Below are positions 17,673 to 26,299 of a DNA stretch of 64,000 bases, in pieces (positions within the stretch are counted from its first letter, which is position 1; every line of letters begins with the position of its first letter). Source of the stretch: Microbulbifer variabilis (lineage in GTDB: Bacteria; Pseudomonadota; Gammaproteobacteria; Pseudomonadales; Cellvibrionaceae); assembly GCF_023716485.1 (NCBI RefSeq), contig NZ_CP092418.1, positions 3,207,001 through 3,271,000 on the forward strand, read 5' to 3'. Position numbers and translations under genes: made by a program. Under the pieces are notes generated by a model. That model was not told the origin of the DNA and made no database searches. It saw nothing but the letters and a program-made list of their open reading frames with translations.

Positions 17673-18419
17673 ATGAAGCTGCTTCTCCTCAACCCAAATA
17701 CCACAGAATCTATGACGTCACTAATGGCGGGCGCCGCACAAAGGGTTGCATCTCCGCGCACCAAAATCGTAGCGACCACCGCCAAGATCGGCTTTCCTTA
17801 TATTTCAAGCCGGGTCGAGGCCGAAATTATCGCTAGTGATATCCTCGAGACAATTGCTGAACACCACACACAGGTAGACGCAGTCATCATCTCTGCATTC
17901 GGGGACCCAGGCCTCATTGGTGCGCGTCAGTTATTCGACATTCCCGTGATCGGTGTTGCCGAGGCGGCAATGCTGACCGCTTGTGCACTTGGCCAGCGCT
18001 TCTCGATAGTCACATTTAGCGATAGTTTGGCGGACTGGTTTCGTGATGGTGTGCTGCGTGCCGGTCTCGAAAATCGCTTCACCAGCATTCGCCTACCTAG
18101 CGAGCGTTTCCAATCAATCGAAACTGTACAGGAAGAGCTTAGCGAGAGCTTGGTTCAGCTCGTAGAAGAAGCTGCATATACTGACCGGGCAGATGTCGCC
18201 ATCCTCGCTGGAGGACCGCTCGCCGGTCTTGCCACAAAGATTTCTGGCAGACTGCCGATTCCTGTGGTCGATCCAGTCCCTGCCGCTGTCGTGCAGGCAG
18301 AGGGTCTTGTACGGCTCAACCCAGGTATCGCCCGCGCAGGTGGTTTCGCCCGTCCGCCCGCGAAAGACACATTGGGCCTCCCCGATAGCCTCTCCAGGCG
18401 AATAGAGCACACTGACTGA
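17673..18419 (+). CDS. Asp/Glu/hydantoin racemase family protein lacking catalytic cysteines
   Basis: This 248-residue protein has the two-domain aspartate/glutamate/hydantoin racemase fold: NPNTTESMT at 8-16, AFGDPGL at 75-81, GVAEAAMLTAC at 94-104, and ILAGGPLAGL at 177-186. Active family members place a Cys just before FGDPG and another in the second ILGC-type loop. Here these positions are Ala75 and Gly180/Gly181, and the only cysteine is Cys104. The protein is otherwise intact with no frameshift. A conventional two-cysteine racemisation is therefore unlikely, and it may be a decarboxylase, isomerase or binding relative. It follows the PLP-enzyme gene on the same strand. Confidence 0.8.
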   Translation: MKLLLLNPNTTESMTSLMAGAAQRVASPRTKIVATTAKIGFPYISSRVEAEIIASDILETIAEHHTQVDAVIISAFGDPGLIGARQLFDIPVIGVAEAAMLTACALGQRFSIVTFSDSLADWFRDGVLRAGLENRFTSIRLPSERFQSIETVQEELSESLVQLVEEAAYTDRADVAILAGGPLAGLATKISGRLPIPVVDPVPAAVVQAEGLVRLNPGIARAGGFARPPAKDTLGLPDSLSRRIEHTD

Positions 18420-18819
18420 GCTTCTTCCAAGCCTTCCTTATAATCTCTACTCTCCCGATAGCGCTGGCTCAAAGAATTACGGAGGTTGGATTTAGACAGC
18501 CAGATACAGCCTGCGATTAAGCATCCTAAAAACGAATGCAGCCACGTGTTTCTAACAGACGTCGTTACCTTCTTCTCCTGAGTTTTGTTTTCTACCAAGA
18601 AAGATGAAACTTATCAGAAGAAATTTAGCTCTGATTAAGTTGGCAGCACTTTCCCGGCCAAGTGGCAAGCCAATATTACTAAGCAGCTTGTCTACAGCTC
18701 CCCGATGATCCGTTATGCTGACCTTCTTGCTCAGCTGCGGTTCAGAAAGGCACTGATAGTATTTGGCGCCTAATGCATCGGAGTGATGCCAAATCCATAG
18801 CGATTGATAAGGAAAAATC
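18420..18819. other. Intergenic region without recognisable features
   Basis: A 400-bp stretch between the racemase-family gene and the SIMPL lipoprotein gene. Reading both strands I find no credible gene, strong terminator or repeat. It presumably holds the promoter of the SIMPL gene. Confidence 0.4.
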
Positions 18820-19530
18820 ATGAAGTTAGTAAAATTCTCGACAATCACAGTGCTTACTCTGCTTATCGCCGCTTGCGGAAATGGGCAGGCTCCCTCCGAA
18901 CGGGGAACCCTGGTCTCTATTGCGGCTCAAGGTGAGGCAAGTCAGGCTCCCGATGTTGCCAATTTGTCTGTAGGCGTGGTAACTGAGGCAGACGACAGTA
19001 AGCAAGCCATGCAAGATAATGCCGAACAAATGGCTACTCTAATGAAAGCCATTAAGAAAGCCGGTATTGCCAAGAAAGATATTCAAACCAGCGGCGTCAA
19101 TCTTTCTCCCCGCTACCATTATCAGAGAGATCAGAAGCCCAAAATCGTCGGCTATACTGCGCGAAATACCCTCAACATCAAAGTGCGCAAATTGGGTGAG
19201 CTGGGAGGTGTACTGGATGACCTCACCGCCGCCGGGGCCAACCAAATTAACGGTCCCAGCTTTGAGATTGGCGAGCCAGAACCAGTAAAAGCTGAGGCCC
19301 GCGAAAAAGCCCTATTGGATGCCCAGGAGCGCGCGACTATTTACGCTAAAGCACTGGGTATGAAGGTTCGTCGAATCGTGAGTATTTCTGAACAGGGTAG
19401 CGGCGGTATGCCCCGACCTATGATGTTAAGGGGCCAGATGGAGTCAATGAAAGACAGTGCTTCAACCCCTATTGCCCCCGGTGAGACTACCGTAGCTGTC
19501 AATTTGGACCTGGTCTTCGAGCTGAAATAA
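18820..19530 (+). CDS. SIMPL domain (DUF541) lipoprotein
   Basis: This 236-residue protein has a lipoprotein signal ending LIAAC, with Cys19 as the lipidated residue and Gly at +2, so outer-membrane sorting is expected. The rest is one SIMPL domain of the BP26/YggE type: an early VSIAAQGEASQAPDVANLSVGV, the middle GYTARNTLNIKVR, and ARERATIYAKALG-like helix near residue 165. YggE-type proteins are linked to oxidative-stress defence, and BP26 forms channel-like rings; the biochemical role is unsettled. It is convergent with the amidohydrolase gene, with a hairpin between them. Confidence 0.88.
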   Translation: MKLVKFSTITVLTLLIAACGNGQAPSERGTLVSIAAQGEASQAPDVANLSVGVVTEADDSKQAMQDNAEQMATLMKAIKKAGIAKKDIQTSGVNLSPRYHYQRDQKPKIVGYTARNTLNIKVRKLGELGGVLDDLTAAGANQINGPSFEIGEPEPVKAEAREKALLDAQERATIYAKALGMKVRRIVSISEQGSGGMPRPMMLRGQMESMKDSASTPIAPGETTVAVNLDLVFELK

Positions 19531-19542
19531 TCAATTACTTCT

Positions 19543-19576
19543 ATACCGGCCCCGCAACTCTATGCGGTGCCGGTAT
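19543..19576. terminator. Hairpin between convergent genes
   Basis: ATACCGGC (19543-19550) pairs with GCCGGTAT (19569-19576), and an inner CCGCA/TGCGG pair extends the stem. It lies between the SIMPL gene and the convergent amidohydrolase gene. Only short T stretches flank it, so it is a moderate candidate for a shared terminator. Confidence 0.5.
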
Positions 19577-19590
19577 TCTACTCACAGCTG

Positions 19591-20952
19591 TCAACCATCC
19601 CCCTCATGCTCCAGAAATACCTCCACTGCCGGCTCGCTGGGGTATTTGAAAACCTTCCCTTCCTTCATGACAAACTGCACCCGTTGCAATTCGGAGATAT
19701 CCTCCAGAGGATTTCCTGCAACCGCAATGATGTCCGCGAGTTTGCCCTCGCTGATACTGCCAAGCTCGTCTTGAATCTGCAGTAATTGTGCGGCATTCCA
19801 GGTTGCAGAGCGGATGGCGTCGGCAGGAGTCATTCCCCCCTGTACCATCAAGACAAATTCCCGCGCATTCTCTCCATGCCGGGTCACACCGGTATCGGTC
19901 CCAAAGGCAATTTTAACTCCGCGTTTATAAGCCTTGGAAAAAGTCTCTTGCATTAGAGGCCCCATAGTGGTGGCCTTGGGACGAACAATTTCAGGTAAAA
20001 AACCATCGATCGCAGATTTCTCAGTTACCCACTCTCCGGCCATCAAAGTCGGAACAAACCAAGTATTGTTCCTACGCATGAGATCCATCACCTCTTCATC
20101 CATGTAAGTGCCGTGCTCAATGGAGTTTACACCGGCGCGAATAGCTCGAATCATGCCTTCCTTACCATGGGCATGTACCGCCACGGTAAAGCCATAATCT
20201 TTGGCAGTGGCAACAATTGCCTCCAACTCATCCTGCATAAATTGTGGATTTTGCCCACTTTTTGCAACGCTCAGCACCCCGCCAGTAGCAGTGATTTTGA
20301 TGAGGTCGGCACCATCCTTATAGCGCTGACGAATCGCCTTGCGCGCGGAAATAGGTCCATCCACAACACCATCGGCCGGGCTAGGATTCCCTACTAAGTC
20401 ATGGCGGCGACCATTCGTGGGGTCGGCGTGACCACCGGTGGTTGCGATAGATTTTCCCGCAGTGTAAATCCTCGGTCCCTCAATAGTGCCTGCTTCAATC
20501 GCTCGCCGCAGACTGACGGTGACATTATCGTGATCACCCAGATTGCGGATGGTGGTAAAGCCCGCCTGCAAGGTACGGCTGGCCGCATCGACACCGCGCA
20601 GAGTGAAGTCTGCCGGATTCCAGGTATAAGATTCCGTATAAGCACGAGGACCAAACTCATAAGTGAGGTGGCTGTGCATATCCATCAATCCTGGAAGCAC
20701 AGTGTAATTGCGCAAGTCGACAAGAATTTCCCGCTCCCGCTTGGCAAACCCTTTTTGTACCGACTCAATACGGCCATCCACAATATGAATCGTGCGATTC
20801 TCTAACAGTTTTCCATTGCTGCTATTGAAGAGTTTCCCCGCATAAATAGCGAGTTCTTCAGCAGTAGCCTGCTGGCAAAACAGACCGGCAAAAACAGCCA
20901 GCGCCGTGACTGTGCGGCGAAAGAAGCAGCCTCTCTTGGAACTTGTGGTCAT
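19591..20952 (-). CDS. Exported amidohydrolase family protein
   Basis: This roughly 453-residue metal-dependent hydrolase has an N-terminal signal peptide (RRTVTALAVFAGLFC...ATA). The amidohydrolase set is complete: DMHSHL on the first strand, a LIKITATGGV strand with the carboxylated-lysine position, VHAHG, IEHGTY, and GTDTGV with the catalytic Asp. The small beta-sandwich caps are formed by LAIYAGKLFN...VDGRIESV and the C-terminal GKLADIIAVAGNPLEDI. This subgroup includes exported imidazolonepropionase-like and Xaa-Pro/Xaa-Arg dipeptidase-like enzymes. It would act on a small amide or peptide in the periplasm. The ATG at 20952 is preferred to a GTG three codons upstream. Confidence 0.87.
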   Translation of the reverse strand: MTTSSKRGCFFRRTVTALAVFAGLFCQQATAEELAIYAGKLFNSSNGKLLENRTIHIVDGRIESVQKGFAKREREILVDLRNYTVLPGLMDMHSHLTYEFGPRAYTESYTWNPADFTLRGVDAASRTLQAGFTTIRNLGDHDNVTVSLRRAIEAGTIEGPRIYTAGKSIATTGGHADPTNGRRHDLVGNPSPADGVVDGPISARKAIRQRYKDGADLIKITATGGVLSVAKSGQNPQFMQDELEAIVATAKDYGFTVAVHAHGKEGMIRAIRAGVNSIEHGTYMDEEVMDLMRRNNTWFVPTLMAGEWVTEKSAIDGFLPEIVRPKATTMGPLMQETFSKAYKRGVKIAFGTDTGVTRHGENAREFVLMVQGGMTPADAIRSATWNAAQLLQIQDELGSISEGKLADIIAVAGNPLEDISELQRVQFVMKEGKVFKYPSEPAVEVFLEHEGDG

Positions 20953-21042
20953 TGTCGTCACCAGTAAATCTCTTTTAGATTTGTAATGTTTTTATGGACA
21001 GCTGCTCAATTTAACGCAATCGCCGAGGCGAGAGGAAGCCCT

Positions 21043-21654
21043 ATGAAGATCTATGAGTTTGCAAGCGCCCCTAATTGTCGTCGAGTTCGCATGTATCTTG
21101 CGGAAAAAGGCATCGAAGTTGAATTTACCCATGTAGATATTACCAAGGGCGAAAACCTCAGCCCCGAATATCGCAGTAAAGATATCAACAAGAAAGTTCC
21201 CGTATTGGAACTGGATGATGGCGCTTATATCTCTGAGTCCGTAGCGATTCAACGATACTTCGAAGAACTACACCCGGAGCCGGCACTCTTTGGCCGCGAT
21301 GCAAAAGAAAAAGCCCTAGTGGAAATGTGGAATCGCCGTGCCGATTTCAACTTAATGTTTCCAGTAGGAATGTGCTTCCAACACGTTTCTGGCTTTTTCA
21401 AGGACCGCATGAATGTCTATCCTGAATTCGGCGAGGATTCTGGTAAACGAGCGATAAAATTTATGGGGGCTCTAAACGACCACCTCTCTGATCATGAATT
21501 TCTGGTTGGAAATTATTTCTCAGTAGCCGATATCAGCATGGTGTGCAGTCTCGATTTTGGCAAAGTACAGAATCTGCGTCCGGATGCCGAAAAACACCCC
21601 CACCTGATCCGCTGGCGCGAGCAGCTCAAGCAGCGCCCAAGCTTCAAGGCCTGA
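21043..21654 (+). CDS. Glutathione S-transferase family protein
   Basis: This 203-residue cytosolic GST has an N-terminal thioredoxin-like domain (MKIYEFASAPNCRRVRMYL, then KVPVLELDDGAYISESVAI with the cis-Pro and the Glu-Ser glutathione clamp). An all-helical C-terminal domain holds the VADISMVC N-capping box. The start is the ATG at 21043, which has AGAGGA upstream; frame to the left of it overlaps a promoter region shared with the divergent amidohydrolase gene. The expected role is glutathione conjugation or reduction during detoxification. It ends at a bidirectional terminator shared with the M16 peptidase gene. Confidence 0.9.
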   Translation: MKIYEFASAPNCRRVRMYLAEKGIEVEFTHVDITKGENLSPEYRSKDINKKVPVLELDDGAYISESVAIQRYFEELHPEPALFGRDAKEKALVEMWNRRADFNLMFPVGMCFQHVSGFFKDRMNVYPEFGEDSGKRAIKFMGALNDHLSDHEFLVGNYFSVADISMVCSLDFGKVQNLRPDAEKHPHLIRWREQLKQRPSFKA

Positions 21655-21734
21655 GGTAAATTTCTGAAACACTATTCGGAATAGACTGCCCAGCGGAGGT
21701 CATCAGGTTTTGAAAAAAACCACTAAATGCTCAT

Positions 21735-21772
21735 AAAAAACGCCCCGGCTTATAAGAAACCGGGGCGTTTTT
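21735..21772. terminator. Bidirectional intrinsic terminator
   Basis: CGCCCCGG (21741-21748) pairs with CCGGGGCG (21760-21767). An A run precedes the stem and TTTTT follows it, so it works as an intrinsic terminator in both directions. It separates the convergent GST and M16 peptidase genes. Confidence 0.9.
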
Positions 21773-21790
21773 AGTATGGCATCAATTTTT

Positions 21791-24610
21791 TTATTGATCT
21801 TTTGCGGGTAATACCTCTACAGGACCAATATCCAGGGCCTCAACCTCTCCCTTAATCTTTTCCAGATCGCCAACAATGACCCAGGTAAATTGATCTGGGG
21901 CAAGAAACTCTTGCGCAGAGGACTCTACCTGCTCCTTATTCAACGCGGCCACCCTTTGGGGATAATCAGCAATGTAATCTTCCGGCAAGCCTTTTTCCAC
22001 CTGCCAGTTGATACTGGACAATAACTGCCCTTTGGTTTGGAAGCGTGCACTCTGTTTTAGCACTTCATCGTTTCGATAGTCCTCCAACTCCTTCTCGGTA
22101 ATGGGGCGGTTAGTCAAATACTCCTGATATTCTTTGATTAATTCCTTGATGGCCGGGGCTGTTTTATCGGTCTGCACTGGGGCAAACAGAATGTAAGGCC
22201 GCTGACCTTCCGTATCCATGGAAACCGCTCGGGCGCCGTAGGACCAATGCTTGTCTTCACGCAGGTTCATATTAACCCGCGAGGTAAACTTGCCAGCTAT
22301 TGTATTGGCCATCGCATCAAAAGCTTCAGCACCCTGCGGCTGCCAAGGTGGCATCACCAATCCAGCCATGATGAAACTTTGCTGGGCGCCTGGACGATCC
22401 AGGAGGTAAACCCTAGCCTTTTCCGGACGCGCCACCTTGGCCACATCAATTTGTGGCAACTCCTCTTTGGGCGCTTTCCAGCCACCCAGAGTTTCATTCA
22501 GCAGCGGCTCGATCTCTTTTTCTGTTACATCACCAACAATGGTGAGAGTGGCATTATCGGGACGCACCCAGGTATTCTGGAAGTTCACCAGATCTTCGCG
22601 GGTGATCGACTTAATGCCTTCAGGTGTGCCAGAGCCGGTCAAGGGGGCGCCATAGGGATGCTCGTTACCAAAGAGCAGTGGCGGCAACTCACGCAGTGCC
22701 AATCCCTGGGGTTGTGCCTTTTCCTGGGCGATAGCATCCAGGCGATTGGACTTTACCCGCTCGAGATCGGACTCTGGGAAACGGGGCTCGGTAACCACCT
22801 TGGAAAATAACTCCAGTGAGGGTTTCAACTGTGACTTAAGGGCACTCATGCTGATGGAGTTGTAATCCAAACCACTGCCACCACCAATACTCACCCCTAG
22901 CTCCTCAGCTCTGGCGCTAAATTCCAGACTATCGAGATTGCCGGCACCCTCATTCAACATTTGTGCCGCTACTGAAGCGAGCCCGGGTTTACTTTTGTCT
23001 GCTGAGGCGCCACTGCGAAATTGCAGATTCATTAACACAACCGGCGTATCGTGGCGCTCAGCCAAAACAACCCGAAGACCATTTTTCAGGGTAAAGTTCT
23101 GCTGCTTAGGTAACTCCAACTCTACATTTTTATCCACCTCCGGGAGCTTACTGCGGTCTGCCCCCTCGGCGGCTGCAGTAAACTGCTGCTGAGGCTGGAT
23201 AATCAAAGTGTAAGAGTCATCTTTCAGCCACTGCTCTGCTACATCCTGCACCTCACGAGCGGAAACCTTGGCATACTCTTCAACACCTTTCAGAAGAGCG
23301 CCGGGATCGTCATAGTAAAATTCCGAACGGGCGAGGATATCACTCTTACCACCAAAGCCACCGGTTTTTTCCAATCCTTTTACCAGGCTGGCGAATTCAC
23401 CCTGCTTAACCCGGCGCAACTCTTCTGGGCTGACGCCGTTTTTAGCAAACTGCTGCAACTCCTTATCTAAGAGTTTTTCCACTTTATCGACAGGCTGCCC
23501 CGGCTTTACATCCACCACAATAATCAGCTGACCTGCCAACTGGCGACCGTAATAAAAAGCACTCACACTGGTCGCTACTTTTTCATCCCGGACCAATCGA
23601 CGATATAAAAGGGAGTTTTTACGATTTGCCAGCAGCGAAGTCATCAGCTCCAGGGCATGCTCTTCCTCACTACCAATGGCGGGGACATTCCAAACCTTGT
23701 AAATACGGGTTTGCGGTACCTGGTCGTGAACAACTTCGCGCTTTTTCACCTGGGTGGGTAACTCCCAGTTTTTGATTCGAGGTTGCACTTTAGTACTGGG
23801 AATATCAGCAAAATATTTGCGCGCCTTGGCCATCGCCTCATCAACACTGATATCACCGGCAATAACCAGGGTGGCGTTGGCCGGTTGATAGTGATCTGCA
23901 AACCACTTCTTTACATCTTCAAGGCTGGCATTATCCAGGTCTTCCATGGAACCTATAGGTGTCCATGAATAGGGGTGATCCGCAGGGAAGGTACTTTTGG
24001 CAATAATGTCAAAAGCTTTGCCGTAGGGCGCATTCTCTCCCTGGCGTTTCTCGTTTTTAACCACCCCGCGCTGCTCATCCAGCACCTCCTGGGTAATAGC
24101 GCCTTGGAAGTGGCCCATCCGGTCAGACTCCATCCACAGAGCCATATCCAGAGCTCCCTTGGGAACTGTGGCAAAGTAATTGGTGCGATCGTTACTCGTG
24201 GTGCCGTTCATATCGGTAGCACCGGAGCGCTGAAAGGGTTCAAAGTATTCGCCGGGAAAGTTCTCACTGCCATTGAACATAAGGTGTTCAAATAAGTGCG
24301 CAAAGCCGGTTTTACCCTTCGGCTCATCCTTGGAGCCCACCTTGTACCAGATGTTGGTAGAGACAACCGGGGCCTTGCGATCCTCGTGCACAATAACGGT
24401 CAGTCCGTTAGGCAAAACTTCCTTGTGAAAGGGAATATCCAGTTGAGGAGGCGGTACGAATGCTTTCTGATCCGTAGCCGCATCTTTACTGCTGGCTGCG
24501 GCTTCCTTGTCCACGGAAAGAGCGTGGGGGGTATCATCGGTAGACTGATTACAGCCGGCAAGACCAGCAGTAGCGATAACGACACTGAAGAACACTGGAC
24601 GCAAGTCCAT
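21791..24610 (-). CDS. M16 family zinc metallopeptidase lipoprotein (two-domain)
   Basis: This 939-residue protein has a lipoprotein signal ending LAGC (Cys20), so it is membrane-anchored in the envelope. It contains two M16 halves. The first carries the inverted zinc motif HLFEH (His105, Glu108, His109) with a downstream glutamate region (EVLDEQRGVVKNEKRQ). The second half, from about residue 490, has the same fold (LKNGLRVVLAERHDTPVV) but lacks HXXEH, as in pitrilysin-type pairs. It would degrade peptides in the periplasm. The ATG at 24610 has GGGAG upstream; an in-frame upstream start at 24730 lacks this and would bury the signal peptide. Confidence 0.93.
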   Translation of the reverse strand: MDLRPVFFSVVIATAGLAGCNQSTDDTPHALSVDKEAAASSKDAATDQKAFVPPPQLDIPFHKEVLPNGLTVIVHEDRKAPVVSTNIWYKVGSKDEPKGKTGFAHLFEHLMFNGSENFPGEYFEPFQRSGATDMNGTTSNDRTNYFATVPKGALDMALWMESDRMGHFQGAITQEVLDEQRGVVKNEKRQGENAPYGKAFDIIAKSTFPADHPYSWTPIGSMEDLDNASLEDVKKWFADHYQPANATLVIAGDISVDEAMAKARKYFADIPSTKVQPRIKNWELPTQVKKREVVHDQVPQTRIYKVWNVPAIGSEEEHALELMTSLLANRKNSLLYRRLVRDEKVATSVSAFYYGRQLAGQLIIVVDVKPGQPVDKVEKLLDKELQQFAKNGVSPEELRRVKQGEFASLVKGLEKTGGFGGKSDILARSEFYYDDPGALLKGVEEYAKVSAREVQDVAEQWLKDDSYTLIIQPQQQFTAAAEGADRSKLPEVDKNVELELPKQQNFTLKNGLRVVLAERHDTPVVLMNLQFRSGASADKSKPGLASVAAQMLNEGAGNLDSLEFSARAEELGVSIGGGSGLDYNSISMSALKSQLKPSLELFSKVVTEPRFPESDLERVKSNRLDAIAQEKAQPQGLALRELPPLLFGNEHPYGAPLTGSGTPEGIKSITREDLVNFQNTWVRPDNATLTIVGDVTEKEIEPLLNETLGGWKAPKEELPQIDVAKVARPEKARVYLLDRPGAQQSFIMAGLVMPPWQPQGAEAFDAMANTIAGKFTSRVNMNLREDKHWSYGARAVSMDTEGQRPYILFAPVQTDKTAPAIKELIKEYQEYLTNRPITEKELEDYRNDEVLKQSARFQTKGQLLSSINWQVEKGLPEDYIADYPQRVAALNKEQVESSAQEFLAPDQFTWVIVGDLEKIKGEVEALDIGPVEVLPAKDQ

Positions 24611-24754
24611 ATTGTCACTCCCTAGTAATAACCGCGGATTCAGGATGGCAAGTTTAGGCCAGTATCCAATCCATTTACCGGCTCGCCCTCCGCAGTAACG
24701 AACCAAAAACCTGACACCAGAATGAGGCACCAGGTCACTACATCAATCTTGAGA

Positions 24755-24780
24755 CAAAAAAATGGGCACTAAAGTGCCCA
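24755..24780 (-). terminator. Intrinsic terminator of the leucine dehydrogenase gene
   Basis: TGGGCAC (24763-24769) pairs with GTGCCCA (24774-24780) around TAAA. On the minus strand the stem is followed by a T run (A run at 24755-24762). It lies about 80 bp after the leucine dehydrogenase stop. Confidence 0.82.
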
Positions 24781-24860
24781 AATAAATACATCACAGAGAG
24801 AAGCGATGATGCCAATCGCCAGGGATCAGGTCATCGGCACATCTCCCGTGCCGAATTAGG

Positions 24861-25949
24861 TTATGCTGCCACGGTGCCGGATTTGTTCTCCGTATCACCA
24901 GTCACAGAGTGGTGTCCGAAGCGTTCTTCAGCAATACGGTCGGCCACATGCGCTGTAGTCTCGCCAGTCTCGTCTGCACGCACAAACACTTCTTTCATGG
25001 TGCTGCCGATTTCTTCGATATGGGCCTTCACCTCTGCGGCGTCGTAGTCACCTTTTTGCTGGTAGTAAACATCAATAATGCCGCCGGCGTTGATCACATA
25101 GTCTGGCGCATACAGAATGCCTTTCTCGCGCAGAGCCGCCGCATGGCGCTCCTCGGCCAGCTGGTTATTGGCTGCACCGGCCACAGCACCCACCTTCAGG
25201 CGGGAAATGGTGTCATCATTAAGAATGGCACCCATAGCGCAGGGAGCAAACAGATCAACATCCAGATCAAAGATCTCATCTGCGGTCACGGCAATAGCAC
25301 CCAGCTCAGTTACCGCACGGTCGATATTGTCCTGGAAGATATCGGTCACAAACAGTTCTGCACCAGCATCTTTCAGTAGTTTACCCAGGCGGAAGCCCAC
25401 GTTGCCCACCCCCTGGATAGAGACCTTTAGACCCGTAAGGTCGGTTTTGCCCCAGCGGTGTTCGACAGCAGCCTTAAGACCGACAAACACTCCATATGCA
25501 GTGGAGGGAGAGGGGTCACCGCCGAATTCAGAACCCGCGAACAGACCGGACACATACTCGGTGGTCTCGCCAATTACGCTCATGTCGGCAACACTGGTGC
25601 CGGAATCCTCTGCGGTAATATAGCGGCCGCCCAGGGTATTGATGAACTCACCCATGGCGCGCAGCAGCTCGGGAGTCTTTTCCTTACGCGGATCGCCAAT
25701 AATGACGGATTTTCCGCCACCCAGTTTCAAGCCAGCCATAGCAGACTTGTAGGTCATGCCTCGTGAAAGGCGCAGAACATCATTCAGAGCCTCGCCGTCA
25801 TCGGCGTATGGCCACATGCGGCAGCCACCCAGGGAGGGACCTAAATTCGTATTGTGTACCGCGATAATTGCCTTGAGACCACTCTTAGCATCTTGGTAAA
25901 ACGCCACTTGTTCGTGCTTATCGTAGGCGGAATGGGAAAAAATACTCAT
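24861..25949 (-). CDS. Leucine dehydrogenase (Glu/Leu/Phe/Val dehydrogenase family)
   Basis: This 362-residue protein has the short-form amino acid dehydrogenase layout. The N-terminal domain has the substrate and catalytic lysines in [20 protein letters not shown], and the NAD domain carries the GVGNVG Rossmann loop and CAMGAILND. Length and the GGCRMWPY motif fit leucine/valine/phenylalanine dehydrogenases rather than glutamate dehydrogenase. It would deaminate branched-chain amino acids to 2-oxoacids with NAD+, feeding catabolism, and the 2-oxoacid oxidoreductase elsewhere in this window could use such products. It is a single-gene unit with its own terminator. Confidence 0.9.
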   Translation of the reverse strand: MSIFSHSAYDKHEQVAFYQDAKSGLKAIIAVHNTNLGPSLGGCRMWPYADDGEALNDVLRLSRGMTYKSAMAGLKLGGGKSVIIGDPRKEKTPELLRAMGEFINTLGGRYITAEDSGTSVADMSVIGETTEYVSGLFAGSEFGGDPSPSTAYGVFVGLKAAVEHRWGKTDLTGLKVSIQGVGNVGFRLGKLLKDAGAELFVTDIFQDNIDRAVTELGAIAVTADEIFDLDVDLFAPCAMGAILNDDTISRLKVGAVAGAANNQLAEERHAAALREKGILYAPDYVINAGGIIDVYYQQKGDYDAAEVKAHIEEIGSTMKEVFVRADETGETTAHVADRIAEERFGHHSVTGDTENKSGTVAA

Positions 25950-26299
25950 TAACTGTTCCTCTCCGGAAGGCCGGTTCTACAGCTGGGGAACAACCACAGC
26001 CCTTATCTGTTTTTATTTAGGGGTAAGATTATATCTAGCTTCGGCAGATAAAGTTTGCATATTTTGCACAGAACAGCGCTGTAATAGCTAAATCCTCACA
26101 CGAATTATTTTTTTTTAGGACAGCGACCCCTACGGAAATATACTGGGCCATACAGTCATCGATCTTGACTGCCCCTTCAACCCGGCATCTTTGCGCTTAA
26201 TCAAACGGATATGATTTCTCCTTCTTTAGCCCCCTGTTACCCGCTTCATTCTGGTCTGGTAGAATCCGCGCCTAAATCGACCCCCGAGAGATCAACTCG
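25950..26299. other. Divergent promoter region, leucine dehydrogenase / RNase II
   Basis: A 350-bp gap between divergent genes. On the + strand TGGTAGAAT at 26257-26265 looks like an extended -10 for the RNase II gene, 35 bp before its start; no good -35 is evident. I see no small gene. Confidence 0.4.

Noticed and set aside
22247..22810. 187-codon frame on the + strand
   Set aside because: It is antisense within the M16 peptidase gene and has no family resemblance.
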